A stretch of DNA of 8,627 bases from UBA1756 sp045222555 (GCA_045222555.1 JBGUYY010000005.1:1-8627); one strand, 5' to 3'. Counted from the stretch's first letter, positions 1 to 8,627 are shown. Notes: a model not told the origin generated them from the sequence alone. Made by a program: numbers and translations.

Positions 1-2504
<2,504 letters not shown>

Positions 2505-2712
2505 ACCAAAATTCACTGTTTGTGTTTGCTTGTCTCTACGCATTGCATCCCGATATGTCACCACATCGGGCGAATTTGTTTTGCCTGCCATATAAAATGG
2601 CTTTCCCTACATCTAACTAACATCTTTAATGTCAATGAACACCGCAGGTTTTCACCCGCTGTATCGTCTCCGAAGTCGCCTTCGGTAAAACGCCAACTCT
2701 GATTCGCGAAAA
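2505..2712 (-). other. ITS2 spacer between tRNA-Ile and 23S, with processing stem and boxA-like site
   Basis: This 208-nt stretch holds no gene. Next to the 23S, positions 2506-2521 can pair with 8108-8123 downstream of the other 23S fragment. Twelve of 16 positions pair, including a six-base block AAACAG with CTGTTT and a GG/CC end. This is the expected shape of a pre-23S RNase III processing stem. On the minus strand GTTCATTGACATT near 2630-2642 resembles the boxA-like GTTCTTTGACA found in front of many bacterial 23S genes. The stem is seen directly; the boxA call is inference. Confidence 0.6.
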
Positions 2713-2789
2713 TGGTGGGCGTACTTGGAGTTGAACCAAGGACCTCGTCCTTATCAGGGACGCGCTCTAACCAACTGAGCTACACGCCC
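2713..2789 (-). tRNA. tRNA-Ile (anticodon GAU), encoded CCA
   Basis: A 77-nt minus-strand gene with acceptor stem GGGCGTG/TACGCCC (one G-T pair), an A discriminator and an encoded 3' CCA (2713-2715). The anticodon stem CGTCC/GGACG encloses loop CTGATAA, giving anticodon GAT. The T loop is GGTTCAACTCC. It reads isoleucine AUC/AUU codons and is one of the two standard spacer tRNAs of bacterial rrn operons. It lies 10 nt downstream of tRNA-Ala and would be released from the same precursor. Confidence 0.97.
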
Positions 2790-2799
2790 ATCTCGGTTT

Positions 2800-2876
2800 T
2801 GGTGGAGCCTAAGGGACTCGAACCCTCGACATCCTGCTTGCAAAGCAGACACTCTAGCCAACTGAGTTAAGGCCCC
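2800..2876 (-). tRNA. tRNA-Ala (anticodon UGC), encoded CCA
   Basis: A 77-nt minus-strand gene with acceptor GGGGCCT/AGGCTCC (one G-T pair), discriminator A and encoded CCA (2800-2802). The anticodon stem encloses loop TTTGCAA, giving anticodon TGC. The usual G10-C25 pair of the D stem is replaced by A10-T25 (AACTC / GAGT), a compensated change. This is the usual first spacer tRNA after 16S. Confidence 0.97.
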
Positions 2877-3095
2877 TTGGTCTTCCGGACTCCCTTCCTT
2901 GCGGAAAGTCGCCCCGATTCCGTGAATCGTTCACGTCTTGCAATGAACACCATTTACGGCGTCCTTCAAAAAATGCTGAATAGTACGGTGAACCCTTGCA
3001 TCCGTTACCGGATGCCAATCCCACTTTTCCGTGGGCTTTACTCTCGACAGGCTAAACCGTGATTTGGTTGATTCGGTTTCCTGTCTGCTCCTTAG
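2877..3095 (-). other. ITS1 spacer between 16S and tRNA-Ala, hairpin-rich
   Basis: This 219-nt spacer has no ORF of interest. It contains a run of clean hairpins: 2998-3004 with 3009-3015 (perfect 7 bp, TTAC loop on the plus strand), 3020-3024 with 3031-3035 (CCCAC/GTGGG), and 3046-3059 with 3074-3085 (12 bp interrupted by a 2-nt bulge). Such stems are likely RNase processing and spacing elements of the precursor. I found no convincing long pairing between the two flanks of 16S. Confidence 0.6.
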
Positions 3096-4638
<1,543 letters not shown>

Positions 4639-4862
4639 TATTCTAAACCCCCGAAGGGGTAAAGATTCAATTTCAAATTTGGTTCCTTCCGTATCTCAAC
4701 GGTAGGCCCCGTTAATCCGAGACCTTGGCATTCGAAGAACCTGGTTAGCGACCGTCCCCGGTCGCTCTCCATGTCTATCTTTTTCCTTCACTGATTCCTG
4801 TTATCGGTTTCAAATAGCTCTGTCCTTCCGGACAGGTTTCGCATCCGCTTCGTTAGCGGGTG
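4639..4862 (-). other. rrn 5' leader
   Basis: This is the transcribed leader between the predicted start (about 4862) and 16S. It contains a CCGCT/AGCGG hairpin near 4841-4860, the boxB/boxA-like element at 4808-4835, a CGACCGGGGACGGTCG hairpin near 4749-4766, and a short ACCCC-TTCG-GGGGT hairpin (4647-4660) just before 16S. No coding region is apparent. Confidence 0.6.
4808..4835 (-). promoter_or_regulatory. boxB-boxA-like rRNA antitermination element
   Basis: On the minus strand a perfect 6-bp hairpin CTGTCC-GGAA-GGACAG (4820-4835) is followed directly by GCTATTTGAAA (4808-4818). This resembles the rrn boxA consensus (TGCTCTTTAACA in E. coli). The order boxB then boxA within the leader, about 30-55 nt after the start site, is that of known rrn leaders, where Nus factors assemble. 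The hairpin is certain; the boxA match is partial, so the function is inferred. Confidence 0.45.
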
Positions 4863-4868
4863 ACGGTG

Positions 4869-4898
4869 AACATAGCATAAATGCGAAAAACGTGTCAA
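4869..4898 (-). promoter_or_regulatory. rrn operon promoter (sigma-70 type)
   Basis: The minus strand carries a perfect -35 TTGACA (4893-4898), an 18-nt spacer and a -10 TATGTT (4869-4874) preceded by TGC, which makes an extended -10. Transcription would begin near 4862, about 224 nt upstream of 16S. The upstream edge abuts a 38-bp palindrome whose A8/T8 core lies at about -48 to -67, where a distal UP-element subsite would bind the polymerase alpha subunit. The spacer contains CGTTTTTCGC, the reverse complement of a 10-mer in the spacer of the sigma-gene promoter. Confidence 0.75.
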
Positions 4899-4900
4899 CA

Positions 4901-4938
4901 GCCCCCCGGAAAAAAAATAAATTTTTTTTCCGGGGGGC
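4901..4938. terminator. Perfect 38-bp palindrome: likely insulating terminator and/or UP element
   Basis: The 17-nt arm 4901-4917 (GCCCCCCGG then eight A) is perfectly complementary to 4922-4938, with a 4-nt centre TAAA. It begins two bases upstream of the rrn -35 box. The rep gene is transcribed in the same direction and reads toward this point, so the hairpin could stop rep read-through before the rrn promoter. The AT core also resembles a UP element (A-tract then T-tract). It lacks a T tract outside the stem, so it is not a textbook intrinsic terminator. Confidence 0.5.
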
Positions 4939-4981
4939 GGAAAAACGGCCCGGCTGGGGTGGGGGACCGCCCCGGGAAAAC

Positions 4982-5126
4982 GCCGAATTCCGGGATGCCC
5001 TCCAGACGCGCGAGAACGCGCTACAGCGCGTCCGTTTCCCCGAAACGCATGATTACGCGATTTTTGCGTTCGGACGCGCCTACGGGCCGTTAAATGGCCG
5101 TAGAGGGCTTCCCGGAGGGGGTACCC
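4982..5126 (+). repeat. Border repeat copy A (145 bp), inverted relative to copy C
   Basis: This copy matches the reverse complement of 7769-7913. The inner 84 bp (5043-5126) has only three mismatches; the outer part (GAATTC edge, CGCGCGAGAACG) is looser. The core forms a hairpin with arms CTACGGGCC and GGCCGTAG around loop GTTAAAT. Further hairpins are GCGCG-AGAA-CGCGC (around 5008-5021), CGTTTC-CCC-GAAACG (5033-5047) and AACGCA/TGCGTT (5044-5049 with 5065-5070). It lies 44 bp from the palindrome next to the rrn promoter. It is also in tandem with copy B. Confidence 0.9.
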
Positions 5127-5179
5127 GCGCATGCGGAATCCGCGCCCCGGGGAACACGCCCGGAAATTCCGGAAAAACG

Positions 5180-5375
5180 GCAAAATTCCGGGACCCCCTC
5201 AGACGCGCGAGAACGCGCTACAACGGCCTCGAAAGGGCTCGGACGTGAAATTACTCAAAAAATCGTTTTGAACACGCCTACGGGCCGTTAAATGGCCGTA
5301 GAGGGCTTCCCGGAGACCATGCTCGACCGCCCGAATTCGCGGTTCCGGAAAAAAGCGGCTTTCGGGGGCGTTTTC
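5180..5375 (+). repeat. Border repeat copy B, tandem to copy A with a 197-198 bp period
   Basis: Positions 5200-5222 repeat 5003-5025 exactly, and 5275-5315 repeat 5077-5117 exactly (41 bp, including the CTACGGGCC hairpin). Between the two blocks the sequence has diverged, but a T/A-rich hairpin (TCAAAA/TTTTGA at 5254-5270) sits where copy A has its AACGCA/TGCGTT stem. Beyond the core, TTCCGGAAAAAAGCGGC and TTTTCCGGG echo the start of another unit. The conserved core against a drifting linker suggests that the hairpin and the outer CGCGAGAACG element are under selection. The region holds no coding sequence apart from overlapping shadow frames. Confidence 0.85.
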
Positions 5376-5386
5376 CGGGACGTTTT

Positions 5387-6406
5387 TTACCTGACGATTC
5401 CCCTTCGCTGCATCTCGGTGAAGACGGCGACGTCGAACATGAGCCCGTCGGGGATGAACGTGCCCGTGTCCTCGGCCGCCGCGCGCACGTCTGCCGCCAC
5501 CTGCGCCCACTCGGGGAGGGCCTTCGCCTTCTCCATGCGGAGCTTGTCGCGGTTCGTCTCGCGCTTCGCCTTCTTGGTCTCGGAGGTGTCCTCGGCCTTT
5601 ATTTGCTTGAGGGGCGCTATCTCGCGGCACTTGAAGATGATGCCTCGGATCCTCTTGCCGCCTCCCTTCCTGATGATTTCCGCCTCCACGGTAAAGTCGA
5701 GCCCCACGGAGTTCAGCTCCTCGATGGGCTTCTTGATGATTCGCGCGACGAAGTTGTTCGTCCGGTCCTTGTAGAGGTCGCCGAGCTGGAACATCTCACG
5801 GATTTCGTCCAGGGGAAGCTCGAACGAGTGCCACTCGCCGGGCAGGTTCCCGAATTTGCCCTTCGTGTTGTAGAACGAGCGGCATATCTCGTAGTAGCGG
5901 ATTGCGTAGAAAGAGCGGAGCCTCCCGACCTTGTCCAGCTCGATGTTCGAGTACTTCCTGCGGATGTCGAGGGCCGCCCTCATGACGAACGGGTTGAAGA
6001 CGAGCTCTATGGTGCCGGTGGGCTTGTTGTAGTTCGTGCGCGAGAACCACGGCAGGTAGGTGGTGTCGGTCAGCGTCTTTATGAGGACCGTCTGCTTTGT
6101 CGCGGTGTTTATAGCGTCCTCGATGGACTCCCTCTGGAAGCCGCCGTTCTCGATGCCCATGACGTTGCAGAATTCCTGGATGGTGAAGGTCGCGGAGAAG
6201 TCGGTCCACTTGAATTTGTCCCCGAGGTTCGAGAGGTCGGTCTTCCTGTAGTTTTCCGGGTTGAAGACGGGGACGATTTTGTATAGCCCCATGACGATGA
6301 GTTTTTTGGTCATGACGGGGCAGGTGTAGAAGGCCCGGCTGACGTCATTTGACTCGTTGAGGAAGCGGGCGTTTTCGCTCGCTTTCATGATTTCGGATTT
6401 TTGCAT
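5387..6406 (-). CDS. rep: Plasmid replication initiator, Rep_3 (RepB/RepA) family
   Basis: This 339-residue protein has the layout of iteron-binding Rep_3 initiators, which carry two winged-helix domains that bind the origin iterons and open the DNA for host replication proteins. The first winged helix lies at about residues 25-145 (FTIQEFCNVMGI at 74-85, then a strand-rich part ending GTIELVFNPFV). The second lies at about 160-265, with the family's typical RLRSFYAIRYYEICRSF (162-178), LPLDEIREMFQL (197-208) and the KKPIEELN helix (225-232). A charged KK/RE-rich linker (270-297) and a tail follow. The start at 6406 is preceded by AGGGGAG, 13 nt upstream, so spacing is long; Met7 has no better site. 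Three iterons lie 95-165 bp upstream, the standard rep/ori arrangement. Transcription runs toward the rrn operon. Family assignment is firm; specific relatives were not identified. Confidence 0.9.
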   Translation of the reverse strand: MQKSEIMKASENARFLNESNDVSRAFYTCPVMTKKLIVMGLYKIVPVFNPENYRKTDLSNLGDKFKWTDFSATFTIQEFCNVMGIENGGFQRESIEDAINTATKQTVLIKTLTDTTYLPWFSRTNYNKPTGTIELVFNPFVMRAALDIRRKYSNIELDKVGRLRSFYAIRYYEICRSFYNTKGKFGNLPGEWHSFELPLDEIREMFQLGDLYKDRTNNFVARIIKKPIEELNSVGLDFTVEAEIIRKGGGKRIRGIIFKCREIAPLKQIKAEDTSETKKAKRETNRDKLRMEKAKALPEWAQVAADVRAAAEDTGTFIPDGLMFDVAVFTEMQRRGIVR

Positions 6407-6440
6407 TTTTTTAGCGGCGCTCCCCTATATGTATTTAAAA

Positions 6441-6451
6441 GTAGTTATGTA
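6441..6451 (-). promoter_or_regulatory. Inverted partial iteron upstream of rep (possible Rep operator)
   Basis: GTAGTTATGTA here is the exact reverse complement of 11 of the 16 iteron bases and ends 35 bp before the rep start. In well-studied Rep_3 plasmids an inverted iteron-like sequence over the rep promoter serves as the site of autorepression by Rep dimers. The match is seen; the role is inferred from the family. I could not identify clear -35/-10 boxes for rep. Confidence 0.5.
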
Positions 6452-6500
6452 TTTACCGACACGGGAACCCCTTATTTTACTAGGCTTCCCGCGTTTCAAT

Positions 6501-6569
6501 GACTACATAACTACGTCCCAATGACTACATAACTACGTCAAATCGCTCTGTAAGACTACATAACTACGT
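6501..6569 (+). repeat. Three iterons (16 bp), probable Rep binding sites and replication origin
   Basis: GACTACATAACTACGT occurs identically at 6501-6516, 6523-6538 and 6554-6569. The first two copies share further flanking bases (CAAT before, C after). Start-to-start spacing is 22 and 31 bp, about two and three helical turns, which puts all three on the same DNA face. With an adjacent Rep_3 gene this is the hallmark of an iteron-controlled theta origin. Adjacent AT-rich and A-tract DNA (6580-6690) could serve as the unwinding region. I saw no convincing DnaA box. Confidence 0.88.
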
Positions 6570-6649
6570 GAGTGTTCGTGACTCAAATTTTCGTAATCGC
6601 ATGACGTACGCGTATTATACGACTTCAAAAAAAAAAAATAAGAGTCGTA

Positions 6650-6684
6650 CAAAGACTCACAACTGTGATAAAAGTGAGTCTTTG
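6650..6684. repeat. 11-bp inverted repeat near the origin
   Basis: CAAAGACTCAC (6650-6660) and GTGAGTCTTTG (6674-6684) form a perfect 11-bp dyad around a 13-nt AT-rich centre. The stem is only moderately GC-rich and neither side has a proper U tract in the sense of a known gene, so an operator or origin hairpin fits better than a terminator. A second small dyad, TACGACT/AGTCGTA (6618-6624 with 6643-6649), flanks the A12 tract beside it. Confidence 0.6.
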
Positions 6685-6806
6685 AAAAAACGCCCCTTTT
6701 TCGCGCTTTTTTTCTCGGGAACCCTAGTAAAATAAGGCCTCTCGAGGTCGCTCGCTCCGAACCGGCGCCCGGACAGCTCAGATTCGGAGAATTTGCCCAG
6801 TTTTTT

Positions 6807-6836
6807 TTGACGATCGCGAAAAACGGCTTATATTCT
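6807..6836 (+). promoter_or_regulatory. Promoter of the sigma gene (sigma-70 type)
   Basis: TTGACG (6807-6812), an 18-nt spacer and TATTCT (6831-6836) form a good sigma-70-like promoter preceded by a T8 tract. The predicted start is near 6843, leaving a leader of about 110 nt before the ATG at 6954. Its -35 box and 18-nt spacing match the rrn promoter, and both spacers hold the same 10-mer (plus-strand GCGAAAAACG, here 6816-6825). TATATT at 6829-6834 with a 16-nt spacer is an alternative -10. Confidence 0.6.
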
Positions 6837-6942
6837 GTCCGCGCGGGTGCCCCGGCCGGGGGCGGAATCGCCGTCCGCATGGCGGCGACAAGGTGTCGCA
6901 TGACGAGCCTTTTTTCCGCCCGGAGGGACGGGTACGGAGCGC

Positions 6943-6950
6943 AGGAGGAG
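6943..6950 (+). promoter_or_regulatory. Shine-Dalgarno fixing the sigma-gene start
   Basis: AGGAGGAG precedes the ATG at 6954 with a 5-nt gap after AGGAGG and is complementary to the CCTCC at the 16S 3' end in this window. It selects this start over in-frame upstream ATGs. Confidence 0.85.
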
Positions 6951-6953
6951 TCT

Positions 6954-7739
6954 ATGAAAAAGGATTTGCTTTCCCACGAGGAGACGTGCGCCCTGGCGAG
7001 AAGGGCACGCCTCGGGGACGTCTCCGCCAGGAACAGGCTGGTCGAGTGCAACATGGGCCTCGCGATAGACGAGGCGTCCCGGGGCAAGTACAGGAACAGC
7101 GGGCTCCCCCTCGACGACCTGATGAGCGAGGCGGTCCTCGGGCTGATAAAGGCGTCGGAGCGGTTCGACCCGGACATGGGCTGGAAGTTCAGCACGTACG
7201 CCGTGCCCTGCATCCGCCAGGCCATATTCGACGCGCTGAGCGAGAAGACGCGCGACTTCAAGGTGTCCCGCGACATGGTCTCGAAGGCGCGGGCCGCCCG
7301 CGAGGCGTTCGACTCGACGGACAGCTCGAAGAGCCCCGCGCTCCGCCTGTCGGAGGCCGCAAGGATTGCCGGCTGCTCCGAGCGGAAGCTCTCCGAGAGG
7401 CTCTCGTTCTCGCCGTACGCGGAGAGCCTCGACGGGATGGCGGAGGACTGCGGCCCCGCGGATTCGCAGTGGTTCGGCAGGGACGAGCGGACGGCGACCC
7501 CGGAGGAGGAGCTCGTCCGGAAGCTTGACGTCCAGGCGCTCCGCGTCGCGCTCTCGGGGCTCCGCGCCTTCGACGAGCGGATGTTCTACGTGATAACCGA
7601 GCACAGCGGGATTTTCTCCAGGGACGGGGAGGGGAAGCCGTTCTCCGAGATTGCGAAGGCGATAGGGCTGTCCAAGCAGCAGGCGTGCAACATCGAGAAG
7701 AGGGCGAGGGAATTCGTGAGGACGAGGCTCTCCGCATGA
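6954..7739 (+). CDS. Sigma-70 family RNA polymerase sigma factor
   Basis: This 261-residue protein would bind core RNA polymerase and direct it to promoters. Domains in order: region 1.2-like (about 5-35, LLSHEETCALARRARLGD); region 2 (about 30-105), with LPLDDLMSEAVLGLIKASERF (51-71) and the -10 recognition helix WKFSTYAVPCIRQAI (77-91), close to RpoD's YKFSTYATWWIRQAI; region 3 (about 125-165, LSEAARIAGCSERKL); and region 4 (about 190-258), with a -35 helix-turn-helix FSEIAKAIGLSKQQACNIEKRA (split at 230-241 and 242-251). The start at 6954 has AGGAGG 5 nt upstream; a longer frame from 6807 has no such site and would overlap the predicted promoter. It is shorter than RpoD because region 1.1 and the non-conserved domain are absent. 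Region 4 has an unusual insert-like EHSGIFSRDGEG (216-227). It is GC-rich like rep. The target genes are unknown; the rrn promoter is the obvious candidate. Confidence 0.9.
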   Translation: MKKDLLSHEETCALARRARLGDVSARNRLVECNMGLAIDEASRGKYRNSGLPLDDLMSEAVLGLIKASERFDPDMGWKFSTYAVPCIRQAIFDALSEKTRDFKVSRDMVSKARAAREAFDSTDSSKSPALRLSEAARIAGCSERKLSERLSFSPYAESLDGMAEDCGPADSQWFGRDERTATPEEELVRKLDVQALRVALSGLRAFDERMFYVITEHSGIFSRDGEGKPFSEIAKAIGLSKQQACNIEKRAREFVRTRLSA

Positions 7740-7742
7740 TTT

Positions 7743-7786
7743 TTCCCCGAGCGGGGGCCCGTTTGCGAGGGTACCCCCTCGGGGAA
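7743..7786 (+). other. GC-rich dyad after the sigma gene
   Basis: TTCCCCGAG (7743-7751) pairs with CTCGGGGAA (7778-7786), and the loop holds nested GGGG/CCCC segments. It begins four bases after the sigma stop codon and runs into repeat copy C. It may end the sigma transcript or protect the mRNA 3' end, but there is no T tract. Intrinsic termination is therefore uncertain. Confidence 0.4.
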
Positions 7787-7913
7787 GCCCTCTACGGCCA
7801 TTTAACGGCCCGTAGGCGCGTCCGAACGCAAAAAACGTGTAATCATGCGTTTTAGGGGGTCGGGCGCTCTACGGGCCGTTCTCGCGCGTTTGGGAGGGGG
7901 TGCCGAATTCGGC
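7769..7913 (-). repeat. Border repeat copy C (145 bp), inverted copy of A
   Basis: Its reverse complement matches copy A (4982-5126) over the full 145 bp without net length change, with three mismatches in the inner 84 bp. The core hairpin GGCCGTAG/CTACGGGCC is conserved. Only this copy also has a second arm: AACGGCCCGTAG (7804-7815) is the perfect 12-bp complement of CTACGGGCCGTT (7869-7880), so the core can fold in two ways. It lies between the end of the sigma gene and the rrn terminator, so A and C bracket the rep-sigma module on one side and the rrn operon on the other. Confidence 0.9.
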
Positions 7914-7942
7914 CTTTCCTGCCGCCGGACATCCCTCCGGGC

Positions 7943-7975
7943 AAAAAAAAATCCGCCGGTTTTGAACGGCGGATT
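7943..7975 (-). terminator. Rho-independent terminator of the rrn operon
   Basis: On the minus strand AATCCGCCG (7967-7975) pairs with CGGCGGATT (7950-7958) across an 8-nt loop. This 9-bp stem is followed by a run of nine T (7943-7951). It starts 18 nt downstream of the 5S 3' end. The 5S terminal helix is itself followed by T8 (7985-7992), which could add a first termination point. Confidence 0.92.
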
Positions 7976-7992
7976 GAAATGGGCAAAAAAAA

Positions 7993-8102
7993 GCCCGCAG
8001 CGACCTACTTTCCCACCTTTCGGCAGTATCATCGGCGATGGGGAGCTTAACTTCCGAGTTCGGAATGGGATCGGGTGGATCCTCCCCTCTATGGCCACGG
8101 GC
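7993..8102 (-). rRNA. rrf: 5S ribosomal RNA
   Basis: A gene of about 110 nt on the minus strand with the usual core CCCATTCCGAACTCGGAAGTTAAGC and CGCCGATGATACTGC. The ends are set by the terminal helix: GCCCGTGGC (8094-8102) pairs over nine positions with GCTGCGGGC (7993-8001), allowing two G-T pairs. It follows the 23S 3' end by about 48 nt and precedes the operon terminator. Confidence 0.95.
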
Positions 8103-8150
8103 AAAATAAACAGATTAATTTGGAAAAAGGTCCGGTAAGGAAACGATAAT
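8103..8150 (-). other. 23S-5S spacer with processing-stem arm
   Basis: The short spacer contains the plus-strand segment 8108-8123 (AAACAG at its left end) that is complementary at 12 of 16 positions to 2506-2521, upstream of the other 23S fragment. Pre-23S processing stems form between just such flanks, which links this 3' flank with that 5' flank. Confidence 0.6.

Positions 8151-8627
<477 letters not shown>

Larger units (their letters stand above)
6407..6806. other. Origin-like intergenic region
   Basis: This stretch lies between the divergent rep and sigma genes. It contains the three iterons (6501-6569), an inverted iteron fragment near rep (6441-6451), a pair of inverted 13-mers (6471-6483 and 6724-6736), an A12 tract (6627-6638) and an 11-bp dyad (6650-6684). 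It is more AT-rich than the genes on either side, as expected for an origin with an unwinding region. No ORF on either strand has coding character; a long minus-strand frame across it has low-complexity, unrecognisable sequence. Confidence 0.7.

Noticed and set aside
4788..5291. Overlapping short frames on both strands across the border repeats, some starting at ATGGCCGTAGAGGG
   Set aside because: They are created by the GC-rich repeats themselves; the shared MAVEGFPEG start in three places is simply the repeat core read in frame, with no ribosome binding site.
5603..6286. A 227-codon plus-strand frame antisense to rep
   Set aside because: It is an exact shadow of the GC-rich rep gene with an R/V/L/E/D-rich composition and no recognisable motif; the rep frame has clear family motifs.
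6501..6569. CRISPR array
   Set aside because: The three repeats are 16 bp with 6- and 15-bp gaps, too short and uneven for CRISPR spacers, and they lie beside a Rep gene, as iterons do.
6664..6672. Possible DnaA box TGTGATAAA near the iterons
   Set aside because: It lacks one base of the TGTGGATAA consensus and sits in the loop of a dyad; no second box is nearby.
6807..6953. N-terminal extension of the sigma protein from the ATG at 6807
   Set aside because: The ATG at 6807-6809 would overlap the predicted -35 box, lacks a Shine-Dalgarno, and its 49 residues have no sigma-like sequence; 6954 has an ideal AGGAGG.
6533..7276. A 247-codon minus-strand frame crossing the origin and the sigma gene 5' half
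   Set aside because: It spans iterons, promoter and the A12 tract, and overlaps the well-supported sigma gene; it has no domain-like pattern.
4982..7913. Insertion sequence or composite transposon with the 145-bp repeats as terminal inverted repeats
   Set aside because: No transposase or recombinase is encoded between the repeats and I could not see a target-site duplication, so the repeats are annotated only as border repeats.

Overview
This window is an unusual bacterial replicon. A complete-looking ribosomal RNA operon, read on the minus strand, is joined to a compact plasmid-like module that encodes only a Rep_3-type replication initiator and a sigma-70-family sigma factor. The 16S sequence is clearly bacterial, with an intact anti-Shine-Dalgarno. 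Several signature stretches (AATGAACGCTGGCGGC near the 5' end, ATCTGTAGATATTAGG near position 690, CTTAATTCGAGGCAACGCG near 960) remind me of the PVC superphylum, perhaps a Kiritimatiellota or Lentisphaerota relative. That placement is from memory and weak. The two protein genes are visibly more GC-rich than the rRNA genes.

Layout from left to right: most of a 23S gene (1-2504, minus, 3' end cut by the window edge); a spacer; tRNA-Ile(GAU) and tRNA-Ala(UGC); a spacer rich in hairpins; 16S (3096-4638); a leader with a boxB/boxA-like element; a strong sigma-70-type promoter near 4869-4898, capped by a perfect 38-bp palindrome. Next come two tandem copies of a repeat of about 198 bp (4982-5375), the rep gene (5387-6406, minus), an origin-like intergenic region with three 16-bp iterons (6407-6806), a promoter and the sigma gene (6954-7739, plus). 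These are followed by a third, inverted copy of the repeat (7769-7913), a terminator, 5S (7993-8102) and the 3' end of a 23S gene (8151-8627), all three on the minus strand.

The left 23S piece corresponds to about E. coli 1-2500 and the right piece to about 2430-2904. Joined in a circle of roughly 8.55 kb they would form exactly one rrn operon plus one replication module, resembling the rrn-plasmids known from Aureimonas. The sequence flanking the left 23S 5' end and the right 23S 3' end can form a pre-23S processing stem, which fits such a circle. However, the 71-nt overlap of the two ends is not identical. It differs at 13 positions, 10 of which are five fully compensated base pairs in helix 89. 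The window therefore holds parts of two different 23S genes, either from two rrn copies (tandem operons, a dimer, or a larger molecule) or from two strains joined in assembly.

Inferred working model: Rep binds the iterons and maintains the molecule; the sigma factor directs RNA polymerase to the very similar promoters of its own gene and of the rrn operon; the palindrome separates rep transcription, which points toward the rrn operon, from rrn transcription; and the 145-bp inverted repeats mark the borders between the rrn operon and the rep-sigma module. No partition, mobilisation, toxin or resistance gene is visible, so the rRNA operon itself may be what keeps the element in its host.
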